Source: Candidatus Saccharibacteria bacterium UBA6040 (GTDB lineage: Bacteria; Patescibacteriota; Saccharimonadia; Saccharimonadales; Saccharimonadaceae). From it: a stretch of 64,000 nucleotides of DNA. Of this stretch, positions 1 to 8,455 are shown piece by piece; the first letter of the stretch is position 1; each line of letters begins with the position of its first letter. The notes beneath the pieces were generated by a model, which was not told where the DNA came from, did no database searches, and saw only the letters and a program-made list of their open reading frames with translations. The DNA lies in NCBI GenBank assembly GCA_002429245.1, contig DIZA01000006.1, forward strand, positions 62,001 through 126,000, written 5' to 3'. Position numbers and translations under genes: made by a program.

Positions 1-122
1 GCTCGAACTAGTACGGTGTAGACATTGTTCTGGTCGACGTCTTGAAGGTAGGTTAGAAGGCGCTCAACGTAGCGTCCAGTTGTCGAGTTAATAATGCGGG
101 CATCGATAGCGATATGTGTCAT
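1..122 (-). CDS. Glycosyltransferase, N-terminal fragment (partial)
   Basis: Only the first 40 codons lie in the window; the gene continues past the left edge. The N-terminus reads MTHIAIDARIINSTTGRYVE, the usual opening of GT4-family (GT-B fold) glycosyltransferases, where an IAIDAR-type strand is followed by a glycine/threonine-rich loop and a helix. A TATAAT box at 131-136 (minus strand) ends 8 nt before the ATG, so the transcript is probably leaderless. It is divergent from the GtrA-like gene at 157. The acceptor and donor cannot be inferred from this fragment. Confidence 0.6.
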   Translation of the reverse strand, partial: MTHIAIDARIINSTTGRYVERLLTYLQDVDQNNVYTVLVR

Positions 123-156
123 TGTTCATCATTATAACACCTGATATGATGTACTG

Positions 157-636
157 ATGAGCGATAAGACCCCAAAGAAACGTGATAAAAAAGTAATCGT
201 TTTTGCCATGATCGGTATTTTTAACACGCTGTTCGATATGGCGCTGTACGTTGTCATCCAACAACTGACGGGATCTATTATTATCGCTAACATCGCGGCG
301 ACATCAGCTGCGCTTATTGGAAGCTATCTTCTTAACTCGAAACTCACTTTCAAAGCAAAGAAATGGACCGTCAAAAGCTTTATTTTATTCGTCGTTGTCA
401 CGCTCTTTGGCCTTTGGGTACTACAAACGTTTGCGATCTACCTATTAACGCCAGTCGTTGGAGTTATTCCAGAGTTCTTATGGCGCCTGGTTGGTCCACT
501 TGAGGGTATTGCTAAGATCCTTGCGCCTAAGGTTGCCGCAACGGTTATCACGGTTGTGTGGAACTTCCTTTGGTACAACAAAGTTATCTTTAAAGATAAG
601 AATCCAGAAGAAGATCTTTTACGCGCACTTGATTAG
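157..636 (+). CDS. GtrA-like four-TM membrane protein
   Basis: This 159-aa protein is almost wholly hydrophobic, with about four membrane segments after a basic N-terminus, and matches the GtrA/DPMS3 family in length and pattern: an early FNTLFDM motif, a central LNSKLTF and a late WNFLWYNKVIF, which is the family hallmark near the C-terminus. GtrA proteins are thought to help flip polyprenyl-phosphate-linked sugars or to anchor the partner GtrB transferase. A GtrB-like gene lies convergently just downstream (643-1590). The start is set by a TATGAT box at 145-150 ending 6 nt before the ATG, with no Shine-Dalgarno sequence, so a leaderless mRNA is likely. Confidence 0.85.
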   Translation: MSDKTPKKRDKKVIVFAMIGIFNTLFDMALYVVIQQLTGSIIIANIAATSAALIGSYLLNSKLTFKAKKWTVKSFILFVVVTLFGLWVLQTFAIYLLTPVVGVIPEFLWRLVGPLEGIAKILAPKVAATVITVVWNFLWYNKVIFKDKNPEEDLLRALD

Positions 637-642
637 TGGGAA

Positions 643-1590
643 TTAGCGAGATTTTTTACGAGTTCCGATGTGGAGTTCTTCGATCAGATAAAGTGGACGG
701 TTCTTTGTCTCGTTAAAGATTCGGCCGACGTACTCGCCGATAATGCCGAGAGACAATAACTGTGCGCCACCAAGAAACAGGATGACTGCCATCGTTGATG
801 GGTAACCTGCAAGGTCGGTTCCAAAGGTGATGGTTTTTACGACAATGACGATGAGGTAAATGAAGGCGATAGAGGCAACAGCCGTGCCGATAAAGGTCGC
901 AATCCTGAGGGGTGCAGTACTAAACGAGACGATGCCTTCGATCGCGAGTTCAATAAGTTTGAAATAATTCCATTTTGTTTGACCAGCGGCTCGCGGGTCA
1001 CGGTCGTAAGTAATCTCTTTTTTCTTAAAGCCAATCCAACTAAAGTAACCTTTCGTGTAGCGCTGGCTTTCACGGATTTGTTTCAAGGCTTCAACGGCAC
1101 GCTTATCAAGCAGGCGGAAGTCACCGGTGTCTTTTTGAATTGGAATTCGAGTGACCGATTGAAGTGTCTTGTAGAACATTTTCGAAGATAATTTCTTGAG
1201 GAATGACTCACCACCGCGGCTACTACGACGTGCATAGACATCGTCATACCCCTTTTCCCACCACTCGATCATACTAGGGATAAGTTCTGGCGGATCTTGA
1301 AGGTCGGCGTCAATAATCACGGTAGCGTCGCCACTGACGTTATCAAGGCCGGCGATCATGGCGACTTCTTTACCAAAGTTACGAGAAAGGTTTAGGTATG
1401 AAACGCGTTCGTCGGTTTCGGCGTATTCTTTGATGATATCAAGCGTATCGTCTTTACTGCCGTCGTTGATAAAGAAGAACTCAAAGTCGTAATTTTTTGT
1501 TTTGTTCGCAAGGTTCGCAAGGCGAGTGAAAAGCTTTTCGAGGACTTCTTCTTCGTTGTATGCGGGAATCAAAATACTGATTTTTTTCAT
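643..1590 (-). CDS. GtrB/DPM1-type polyprenyl-phosphate glycosyltransferase
   Basis: This GT2-family transferase has about 315 aa. The GT-A domain begins ISILIPAYNEEE, carries FINDGSKDDT, and has the metal/nucleotide site as DADLQDPPE. The C-terminal third contains two membrane helices typical of GtrB, YfdH and ArnC-like enzymes, which move a sugar from a nucleotide donor to undecaprenyl phosphate on the inner face of the membrane. The start at 1590 (MKKISIL) is preferred over the in-frame ATG at 1596, because a TATACT box at 1598-1603 ends 7 nt upstream and the upstream ATG would lie against the promoter. It probably works with a GtrA-like flippase such as the one at 157. Confidence 0.85.
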   Translation of the reverse strand: MKKISILIPAYNEEEVLEKLFTRLANLANKTKNYDFEFFFINDGSKDDTLDIIKEYAETDERVSYLNLSRNFGKEVAMIAGLDNVSGDATVIIDADLQDPPELIPSMIEWWEKGYDDVYARRSSRGGESFLKKLSSKMFYKTLQSVTRIPIQKDTGDFRLLDKRAVEALKQIRESQRYTKGYFSWIGFKKKEITYDRDPRAAGQTKWNYFKLIELAIEGIVSFSTAPLRIATFIGTAVASIAFIYLIVIVVKTITFGTDLAGYPSTMAVILFLGGAQLLSLGIIGEYVGRIFNETKNRPLYLIEELHIGTRKKSR

Positions 1591-1619
1591 TGTCATTAGT
1601 ATAGCAGTACAGGGGTTAT

Positions 1620-2486
1620 TTACCTATGATCACGAGACACGAGGGTAATCAGCTCGGTGACACTGTTGGCCGTTTTCGCCCCCGATTCAGCGAGGATACT
1701 CGTCTTGTTGCCGGCTGACTCTTGATCCGATCCGAGGATGGCTCCAGCGTGGCCAAGTTGAACGCCTGCTGGTGCGTGGTGACCTGCGATGTAGGCGAAG
1801 ATGGGTTTGGTAACGTGTTCTTTGATGTAGACGGCGGCATCGATTTCATCTTGGCCACCGATTTCGCCGATGAGGACAATTTGGTCGACATCTGGATCAT
1901 TTTCAAAGAGTTCGAGGCATTCTTTGTATCCCATACCGTGAATCACATCACCACCGATACCGATGACGTATTTTTGGCCGATCCCCTTGTCGGTAAGACC
2001 TGCCATTGTTTCGTAGGTGAGCGTTCCCGAACGACTGACGATGGCGGCATTTCCTTTAAGGGACATTGCTGCGGGGATGATACCAAGTTTGTTTACGCCC
2101 GGAAGTAGGGCGCCTGGTGAGTTAGGGCCAAGGAGGGTTGAGTGTGAGATTTTAAGTTTTTCATTTATGGCGAGCATGTCATGAACGGGAATTCCTTCAG
2201 TAATACAGACGATAAGGGGTATTTGTGCGGTGATTGCTTCGAGGATCGCGCCTTTAGCATAAGGAGCGGGGACGAAGATGACGGTGATATCAACTTGGTT
2301 TGTTGCTTGGATGTCTTTGATTGAATCGTAAACGGGGACGCCTTCAACTTCTTGGCCAGCTTTACCTGGAGTTGTTCCTGCGATGATATTTGTGCTCGCT
2401 GCGAGCATGGCTTTGGTTTGGAAGCTTCCGTGAGCGCCAGTGATGCCTTGGACGATGACGTTTTTTCCAGCGAAGAGATTATTCAT
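1620..2486 (-). CDS. sucD: Succinyl-CoA ligase (ADP-forming) alpha subunit
   Basis: This 288-aa protein has the usual SucD length. The N-terminal CoA-binding Rossmann domain contains GITGAHGSFQ, and the second domain carries the phosphohistidine loop LGHAGAIL near residue 245. The enzyme interconverts succinyl-CoA plus ADP/GDP and Pi with succinate plus ATP/GTP, passing phosphate through that histidine. The start overlaps the end of sucC by 8 nt (ATGAATAA), so the two are translationally coupled. No other TCA-cycle gene lies beside it except the ATP-citrate lyase genes 17 kb away. Confidence 0.93.
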   Translation of the reverse strand: MNNLFAGKNVIVQGITGAHGSFQTKAMLAASTNIIAGTTPGKAGQEVEGVPVYDSIKDIQATNQVDITVIFVPAPYAKGAILEAITAQIPLIVCITEGIPVHDMLAINEKLKISHSTLLGPNSPGALLPGVNKLGIIPAAMSLKGNAAIVSRSGTLTYETMAGLTDKGIGQKYVIGIGGDVIHGMGYKECLELFENDPDVDQIVLIGEIGGQDEIDAAVYIKEHVTKPIFAYIAGHHAPAGVQLGHAGAILGSDQESAGNKTSILAESGAKTANSVTELITLVSRDHR

Positions 2487-3531
2487 GGATCACCTCTTTG
2501 GCTGTGGTGAGGCATGATTCGAGGTTTGGCATGATGACGATATTTTCTTTCGTTAGGATTTCACTAGCGGCTTCATAATTTGTCCCCGCTAAACGAATGA
2601 ACAATGGGGGAAGCTCTTTGATTTGTTTTTTGGCCGAGACGATGGCTCTGGCTACTTCATCTGCACGAGTAATGCCCGCAAAGATGTTAACGATGATCAC
2701 TTGAAGGTTTTTGTACTCAACGATTCGATTAAATGCTCTTGACAATGTTTCTTCGTTTGCACCGCCGCCAATATCGAGGAAGTTGGCGGGTTTTAGCCCT
2801 GCTTCATAGGCCGCGTCCACTGTTGCCATTGCTAGACCTGCACCATTGGCAATTGTGGCGGTGTTTCCGCTTGGATCGATGGTGACGAAGTTTGCTTCGG
2901 CGGGTTTTTCTTCGAAGTGCCAGTCGTGTCGGAACGCGGCCGCATCGTCGAGGGTCATTTTGCAGTCACCGGCGACTAGTTGATTATCTGCCGTCAGGAT
3001 CAAGGGGTTAATCTCAATTAAGGTTGCGTCGTTTTTGACGAAACAGGTTTTGAGGTTTTCTGCTAAATCCTGCAAGGCGAATGTTTGATCGGGGAGTTCG
3101 TAATGATCGGCGAGCTGTTGGCCAAGTACTTCGGGGTTGTCGGTTGCATTAAAGGATTTGAAGTTGGTATTCTCTTCGACTTCGACACCACCGTTTTTAT
3201 GAGCGATTAATTTAATGTTGGCGGATTGGCGATCAACCAGGATAGAAAGATAGAGTTCTTTTTTGATTGAGAGTTTTTCTTCGGCCAGAATTGTCTTTGG
3301 GGTGAAGCCTTTGATATTAAGGCTGAGGAGCTTATCGATAGTCGGTTGGATTTCATCTTGCGATTCGACAATAAGAATACCGCCAGCCTTGCCTCGACCG
3401 CCTGTGGGGACTTGAGATTTGAGAACGGCGGGTAGTTCTAATTTCGCCGGGTCTGTTACTGTGGAGCCCTTAGGAACGGGGATATGTGACTCTGCGAGGA
3501 CGTGTTTGGCTTCGTATTCTAATAACTTCAT
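2479..3531 (-). CDS. sucC: Succinyl-CoA ligase beta subunit
   Basis: This 350-aa protein is somewhat shorter than the roughly 388-aa E. coli protein. It opens MKLLEYEAKHVLAE, the ATP-grasp start of SucC, has the glycine-rich nucleotide loop GGRGKAGGI, the metal-site stretch LIEINPLIL, and the C-terminal ligase domain motifs FLDIGGGAN and VNIFAGITR. It provides nucleotide binding and pairs with SucD. The gene lies 3 nt after the stop of the GT2 gene at 3535-4545, so sucCD may be transcribed with a glycosyltransferase, an unusual operon partner. Confidence 0.93.
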   Translation of the reverse strand: MKLLEYEAKHVLAESHIPVPKGSTVTDPAKLELPAVLKSQVPTGGRGKAGGILIVESQDEIQPTIDKLLSLNIKGFTPKTILAEEKLSIKKELYLSILVDRQSANIKLIAHKNGGVEVEENTNFKSFNATDNPEVLGQQLADHYELPDQTFALQDLAENLKTCFVKNDATLIEINPLILTADNQLVAGDCKMTLDDAAAFRHDWHFEEKPAEANFVTIDPSGNTATIANGAGLAMATVDAAYEAGLKPANFLDIGGGANEETLSRAFNRIVEYKNLQVIIVNIFAGITRADEVARAIVSAKKQIKELPPLFIRLAGTNYEAASEILTKENIVIMPNLESCLTTAKEVIHE

Positions 3532-3534
3532 GAA

Positions 3535-4545
3535 CTATGGTTTGCCTGTGAAGAATTTGCGGAATTTACGCATGCCCGTTTGATCGGGTGGAATGTCGTG
3601 CAACATAACAGAACTAATGTAAGCCGTTGAAGCTTTTCGCTTGCGTTGAATACGGAGACGTTGCGATATGCCATGAGTCCAAAATAGCCATATGGCCACT
3701 ATCCAACCCCTCACCGCAGGTCCGCCTGAGCCTTTTTTTATCGCATTAGCGAGAATAAGGTGATACAGCAAGGAGAAACGTAAGAGGACGGGTATCAAAA
3801 GTCCCGCGGGCACGTTTTTTATATAGACCAGCGGAATATTTTTGAACGTATGGTAAATAGTTAAGCCGGGAATCTTTTTGCTGGTTGCACCCTGTTTGTG
3901 ATAGGCAATAGCTTTGTTGGTGAAGTAGACCTTGTAGCCTGCAAGTTGTGTACGGAATCCGACATCGAGATCTTCGTAATAGACGAAGAAGGTTTCGTCG
4001 AATAATCCGATTTCTCTGAACAAACTTGTCTTATAAAGGCTTGCGCCGCCCGATCCACTAAAGACATAGCCCGATTCGGCGGCGTCTTCGGCTTTGTCGC
4101 CACGGTTTCTTGGGAAGGGCATGCCCCAGACAGAGTAGTAGTCACCGGTGCTATCAATCGTTTTACCGTCTTCGTGAAGCAGTAGACTCGTGACGATAGC
4201 GGTGTCTTTGTGATCCAGACCTTTGACTAGTTCTGCAAGCCAGTGTTCGTCAGCTATCGCATCGTTATTAAAGAGGGCGACGGCACCAAAGTCTTTTCCG
4301 AGGGCGTACTTAATGCCAGTGTTCACGCCGCCCGCAAAACCTTTATTTACCTTGTTTGCGACGACCGAAATGTTCTCATTCTTTTTTTCAATTTTACGTA
4401 GTCTCTCGAGAGAATCGTCAACCGAGCCGTTATCAACCACGAGGATTTTAAAGTTGTTGTAAGTTTGGCGTAACAAAGAATCAAGACACTTCTCGGTGTC
4501 AGCGATGCCATTCCAGTTTAATACGACGATTAGAACGCTAGTCAT
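3535..4545 (-). CDS. GT2 glycosyltransferase (rhamnosyltransferase-like)
   Basis: This 336-aa protein has an N-terminal GT-A fold: SVLIVVLNWNGIADTEKCL, then VDNGSVDDS and ALFNNDAI, the N-N-D form of the DxD site seen in WbbL/RfbF-type rhamnosyltransferases, and FVYYEDLDVGFR, the ED-containing acceptor-side motif. A hydrophobic C-terminal patch around residues 245-270 may associate with the membrane. It sits back to back with the Wzm/Wzt exporter, and dTDP-rhamnose genes lie nearby, so rhamnose transfer to a surface glycan is plausible but unproven. Confidence 0.85.
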   Translation of the reverse strand: MTSVLIVVLNWNGIADTEKCLDSLLRQTYNNFKILVVDNGSVDDSLERLRKIEKKNENISVVANKVNKGFAGGVNTGIKYALGKDFGAVALFNNDAIADEHWLAELVKGLDHKDTAIVTSLLLHEDGKTIDSTGDYYSVWGMPFPRNRGDKAEDAAESGYVFSGSGGASLYKTSLFREIGLFDETFFVYYEDLDVGFRTQLAGYKVYFTNKAIAYHKQGATSKKIPGLTIYHTFKNIPLVYIKNVPAGLLIPVLLRFSLLYHLILANAIKKGSGGPAVRGWIVAIWLFWTHGISQRLRIQRKRKASTAYISSVMLHDIPPDQTGMRKFRKFFTGKP

Positions 4546-4580
4546 AATAGTGCTTCTATCTTATAATTAAACTTGCACTT

Positions 4581-5399
4581 ATGAAACTTTCAAATATATT
4601 CAGTCGAAAAAACAGAATTCTTTTACGCGAATTGGTCATCACAGATTTTAAGCTTCGTTACCAGGGCTCGGCCCTCGGCTACCTGTGGTCTTTACTTAAG
4701 CCTTTGATGCTATTCGCAATTATGTACATCGTGTTTGTACGTTTTTTGCGTTTTGGTGCAGGCATTCCGCATTACGCCGTCTCATTGCTACTTGGCCTTG
4801 TTCTGTGGACGTTCTTTGTGGAAGCAACGACCCAGGGTATGCAAGCGATTGCAGCCAGGGGGGATATCATTAGGAAGATTAATTTTCCAAAGTATATCAT
4901 CGTTATCTCGGGCACAGTATCGGCGCTCATCAATCTCGTATTGAACTTTATCGTTGTATTTATATTTATGTTATTCGACGGGGTCCATTTCGGATGGTCA
5001 TCTTTGCTATTTCCGCTCAGTGTATTGGCGCTATATGCTTTCTCGTTGGGTCTAGCCTTTCTCCTCGCCGCTGTATTTGTTAAATATCGCGACATTGGAC
5101 ACCTTTGGGAAGTTTTACTTCAAGGTCTTTTTTACGCAACGCCGATTATCTACCCGCTTAACCTTGTCATAACTGGAGTGGGTGCCTATGCGGCTCAACT
5201 GCTGATGCTTAACCCTGTTGCTGTATTGATCCAGCAAGCTCGTGGACTTGTTGTTGGACACCAAAATGTTATTACGGCCGACCAGATCTTTAGTAACCCG
5301 TTTTATCTATTGCTTCCGTACCTAATTATTGTTGGGATAATTGTACTCGGTGCCTTTTACTTTAGGCGTACTCAGTCAAAGTTTGCGGAGCAGGTGTAA
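4581..5399 (+). CDS. wzm: ABC-2 type polysaccharide exporter permease
   Basis: This 272-aa protein has six predicted membrane spans. It matches the Wzm/TagG/RfbD permeases: an N-terminal interface segment with FKLRYQGSALGYLWSLLKP, which is the family signature, and a late FYATPIIYPL. Two copies with two ATPases would export a lipid-linked glycan across the cytoplasmic membrane. The stop and the next ATG share one base (TAATG at 5397-5401), so it is coupled to the ATPase gene. A TATAAT lies 13 nt before the ATG. Confidence 0.92.
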   Translation: MKLSNIFSRKNRILLRELVITDFKLRYQGSALGYLWSLLKPLMLFAIMYIVFVRFLRFGAGIPHYAVSLLLGLVLWTFFVEATTQGMQAIAARGDIIRKINFPKYIIVISGTVSALINLVLNFIVVFIFMLFDGVHFGWSSLLFPLSVLALYAFSLGLAFLLAAVFVKYRDIGHLWEVLLQGLFYATPIIYPLNLVITGVGAYAAQLLMLNPVAVLIQQARGLVVGHQNVITADQIFSNPFYLLLPYLIIVGIIVLGAFYFRRTQSKFAEQV

Positions 5400-6592
5400 T
5401 GACAGACGAAAACGCGATCACTGTAAAAGACGTACATAAGTCATTCCGTCTACCTCACGAGAGCAACTCGGGCCTTAAACAGGTTGCTATTAACATATTC
5501 CGCCGCAACAGAAAGAAGGGGTACGAGATTCAAAAAGTACTCCAAGGTGTCTCATTCGAAGTCAAAAAGGGGGACTTCTTTGGTATCGTTGGGCGTAATG
5601 GTAGCGGAAAAAGTACCCTTCTAAAATTACTTGCAGGAATATATGTACCGGGATTGGGCTCTATTACGACCAATGGATCGCTCGTTCCTTTCATAGAGCT
5701 TGGTGTTGGTTTTAATCCCGAACTCACCGGCCGCGAAAACATTTTTCTCAACGGAGCGTTGCTCGGGTTTAGTCGTGATGAAGTTAAAGAAATGTACGAC
5801 GAAATTGTACAGTTTGCAGAACTCGAAAAGTTTATGGATCAAAAACTTAAAAACTACTCGAGCGGAATGCAGGTTCGTTTAGCTTTTTCGATAGCGATTC
5901 AAGCAAAAGGCGATATTCTTGTTCTGGACGAAGTCTTGGCCGTAGGCGATGAGGCATTCCAGAAAAAGTGTAATGCGTATTTCGATGAAATAAAAAAGAA
6001 TAAGACTAAAACGGTCATCCTAGTAACACACGGTATGGATGCGGTCCGAAGATATTGCAATAGGGCGTTGTTGCTTGAAAAAGGAAAGATCGTTCTCATT
6101 GGCGACCCTAATGAAGTTGCGGATGATTACTCAAAGCAATTCATCGTCGACACTGAGACTTCTATTAAAGAGAACAATAGATACGGTACTGGTGAAATCG
6201 TCTACCAAAACGTAAAGTATAAGCTTACGAAAGATTGGTTTACGTTAGACTTTGACGTCGTAAATAAGACGGAGAATGACTACGACAGTATCACGATGGG
6301 ATATGACTTTTGTATTAACGACGACATCATCATAGGTAATGACACGCGATATTTAAACGACTACAAATCAGGAATACAACTTGGTCCAAAAGAGAAGAAA
6401 CACTTCTCTGTTAAATTTGCGAATAATTTTGGCAACTACGAATTTACTGTTAATACAAACATAACAACTGGTCTTGGGATGAACGTTACAGATCACATTA
6501 GAACGGTTGTTGAATTCGAGTCTAACAACCTTCGATACAGCAAAGCATTTAAGATACTGTCCTTCCCGGAAATAACAGAAGTTACCAGGTAG
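5399..6592 (+). CDS. wzt: ABC polysaccharide exporter ATPase with C-terminal sugar-binding-type domain
   Basis: This 397-aa protein has an ABC domain at roughly residues 5-245: Walker A GRNGSGKST, signature YSSGMQVRLAFS, Walker B ILVLDEVLAVGD and the switch histidine in VTHGMD. The remaining ~145 residues form a beta-rich domain in the position of the Wzt C-terminal carbohydrate-binding domain, which in O-antigen exporters recognises the finished or capped chain. A related domain here suggests substrate-specific, chain-terminus-dependent export. The next gene begins immediately after its stop. Confidence 0.92.
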   Translation: MTDENAITVKDVHKSFRLPHESNSGLKQVAINIFRRNRKKGYEIQKVLQGVSFEVKKGDFFGIVGRNGSGKSTLLKLLAGIYVPGLGSITTNGSLVPFIELGVGFNPELTGRENIFLNGALLGFSRDEVKEMYDEIVQFAELEKFMDQKLKNYSSGMQVRLAFSIAIQAKGDILVLDEVLAVGDEAFQKKCNAYFDEIKKNKTKTVILVTHGMDAVRRYCNRALLLEKGKIVLIGDPNEVADDYSKQFIVDTETSIKENNRYGTGEIVYQNVKYKLTKDWFTLDFDVVNKTENDYDSITMGYDFCINDDIIIGNDTRYLNDYKSGIQLGPKEKKHFSVKFANNFGNYEFTVNTNITTGLGMNVTDHIRTVVEFESNNLRYSKAFKILSFPEITEVTR

Positions 6593-8443
6593 ATGAAAGG
6601 CTTTTATCCCCTCGTCTCATGCATTATCCCAGTCTATAATGCCGAGAAGTATCTCGACCAGGGAATAACGTCACTCCTCAACCAGACATACAAGAATTTG
6701 GAAATAATTCTTGTCGACGATCAAAGTACTGACAATAGCTGGGCTATGTGTAAAGATTACGCAGAGAAATATCCAAATATTCTCATCTTTCAGAACAAAA
6801 AGAATTCAGGTGGTCCGCTAAGGGGTCGAGAACGAGGAATTCAAGAAGCTCGAGGCGAGTGGATTACCTCAATGGACTGCGATGATTACGTCGGGTCTAA
6901 CTACGTAGAGCACCTAGTTGATGCAACCCACGAAGGCAGCTATGATATTGCAGTAACGGGATATTCGAAGCTTCACGAGGATGGCAGTAAGGAGGACTTT
7001 CTGTGGGAGAATTACTCCCAGACGACCGCGGAACGTTTGCGTGCGTTTTACCAGCACTTTCTTGCGAACAATTTCTGGACAGATCCAAGTGATACGTCTG
7101 GCCAAAATTTGATACGTGCAACTATCTGTAAGAGTACTGACTTGTCAAAGTATTCGAGTTCCATTTACGCAGAAGACACTTTAATGGCTCTGGCCTTCAT
7201 AGCAAACTCGAAAAATGGTGTAAATTTTGTTGATCACCACGATTTTGTTTGGCGACAAGTTCCCGGTTCGGGATCACATGGCGGTTTTTCTGATCGCGCA
7301 AATAAGACAGAGTTTTTTAAAGCTTGCTATGATATTTTCCACACCCCAAGTATCTATTCCTTGATTAACAAGCAGTGTCCGCTGGTTACGGTAATCATAC
7401 CTGTATACAACGTTGAAAAGTATCTCTCTGAATGCCTCGACAGTATTATTAGTCAAACATACGAGAACTTAGAGATAATCGTTGTTAACGACGGCGCAAC
7501 GGATGGATCACAGGCTATCATCGATGAGTACAAGAAAAAAGATTTGCGGATTGTTTCGCTAAAACAAAAGAACCAAGGACTTAACATGGCCCGTGCAAAG
7601 GGCTCAGCAGTTATTACGGGCGAATATGTAGCGTTTGTCGATAGCGATGATATCGTCCACGAGGACTACATTAGAGTTATGTACGAGAACTTGATTGAAA
7701 ACAGTGTAGATATATCAATCTCTGGGCTAAAAAACTTCGCGCAAAAAAGTGAGATCAAAAAATTTGAAGACCCGGTCCTCATACATTCAGAACAGGTTAT
7801 CAAAGACCGAAGGGATGTACTTAATTACTATCTGGGCGAAATACCGAGTATTTCAAACGTTCACCAGATGACTGCGTGGGGTAAGCTGTACAAGGCTGGT
7901 ATCATCAGAGCAACTGATTGGGCGTTTTCTAACTATAGGCGGCATGAAGACAATCTAGAATCGCTTCAGTGGTATAGCATGGCTGAGAATGGGATAGCTG
8001 TTCAGTCTGTGCCACTCTATTATTATCGAAAAAACCCAAACTCTATTACTCAGACCCTTCAGCAAAACATAGGTCCTGACGGGCAAAAATTAAATTACTT
8101 TGAATTCATTAATGAGGTCTACGAGAAGATAAAAACTTTTATTGATGATGAGTCGATGAATGTTGCGATCTTGAATCACTTCGCAAACACTAATCGAAGC
8201 CAGGTTAAGAACTTCTTTATAGGTGGCCAGCTCGACTCCGAGGCTATGGAATCAGCAACACAAAACTGGGATCGAATTATTGCTCTCTATAATCAACAAA
8301 TTCAAAAGAGTGATACATCTGCTCGTCGATGGGAAAATACAATTAAGGATATATACGATTCACCATCATGGCGCATAACGAAGGTTCCCCGTTTCGCAAA
8401 AAGAGTTCTTAAAAAGCTCGCAAAAAGAAATCCTGAAAATTAG
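6593..8443 (+). CDS. Tandem-domain GT2 glycosyltransferase
   Basis: This 616-aa protein contains two complete GT2 domains. The first starts SCIIPVYNAEKYLDQG with DDQSTDNSW and MDCDDYVG. The second starts near residue 264 with VTVIIPVYNVEKYLSECL, then NDGATDGS and VDSDDIVH. Each has its own DxD-like site, so one polypeptide may add two sugars or make an alternating polymer, as known for bifunctional hyaluronan- or chondroitin-type and capsule synthases. The C-terminus resembles the linker tails of rhamnan transferases. It directly follows wzt, in the same operon. Confidence 0.88.
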   Translation: MKGFYPLVSCIIPVYNAEKYLDQGITSLLNQTYKNLEIILVDDQSTDNSWAMCKDYAEKYPNILIFQNKKNSGGPLRGRERGIQEARGEWITSMDCDDYVGSNYVEHLVDATHEGSYDIAVTGYSKLHEDGSKEDFLWENYSQTTAERLRAFYQHFLANNFWTDPSDTSGQNLIRATICKSTDLSKYSSSIYAEDTLMALAFIANSKNGVNFVDHHDFVWRQVPGSGSHGGFSDRANKTEFFKACYDIFHTPSIYSLINKQCPLVTVIIPVYNVEKYLSECLDSIISQTYENLEIIVVNDGATDGSQAIIDEYKKKDLRIVSLKQKNQGLNMARAKGSAVITGEYVAFVDSDDIVHEDYIRVMYENLIENSVDISISGLKNFAQKSEIKKFEDPVLIHSEQVIKDRRDVLNYYLGEIPSISNVHQMTAWGKLYKAGIIRATDWAFSNYRRHEDNLESLQWYSMAENGIAVQSVPLYYYRKNPNSITQTLQQNIGPDGQKLNYFEFINEVYEKIKTFIDDESMNVAILNHFANTNRSQVKNFFIGGQLDSEAMESATQNWDRIIALYNQQIQKSDTSARRWENTIKDIYDSPSWRITKVPRFAKRVLKKLAKRNPEN

Positions 8444-8455
8444 GCACACTTTAAA

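Noticed and set aside
1722..2108. 128-codon plus-strand frame over sucD
   Set aside because: Antisense to a well-conserved enzyme gene, with no independent support.
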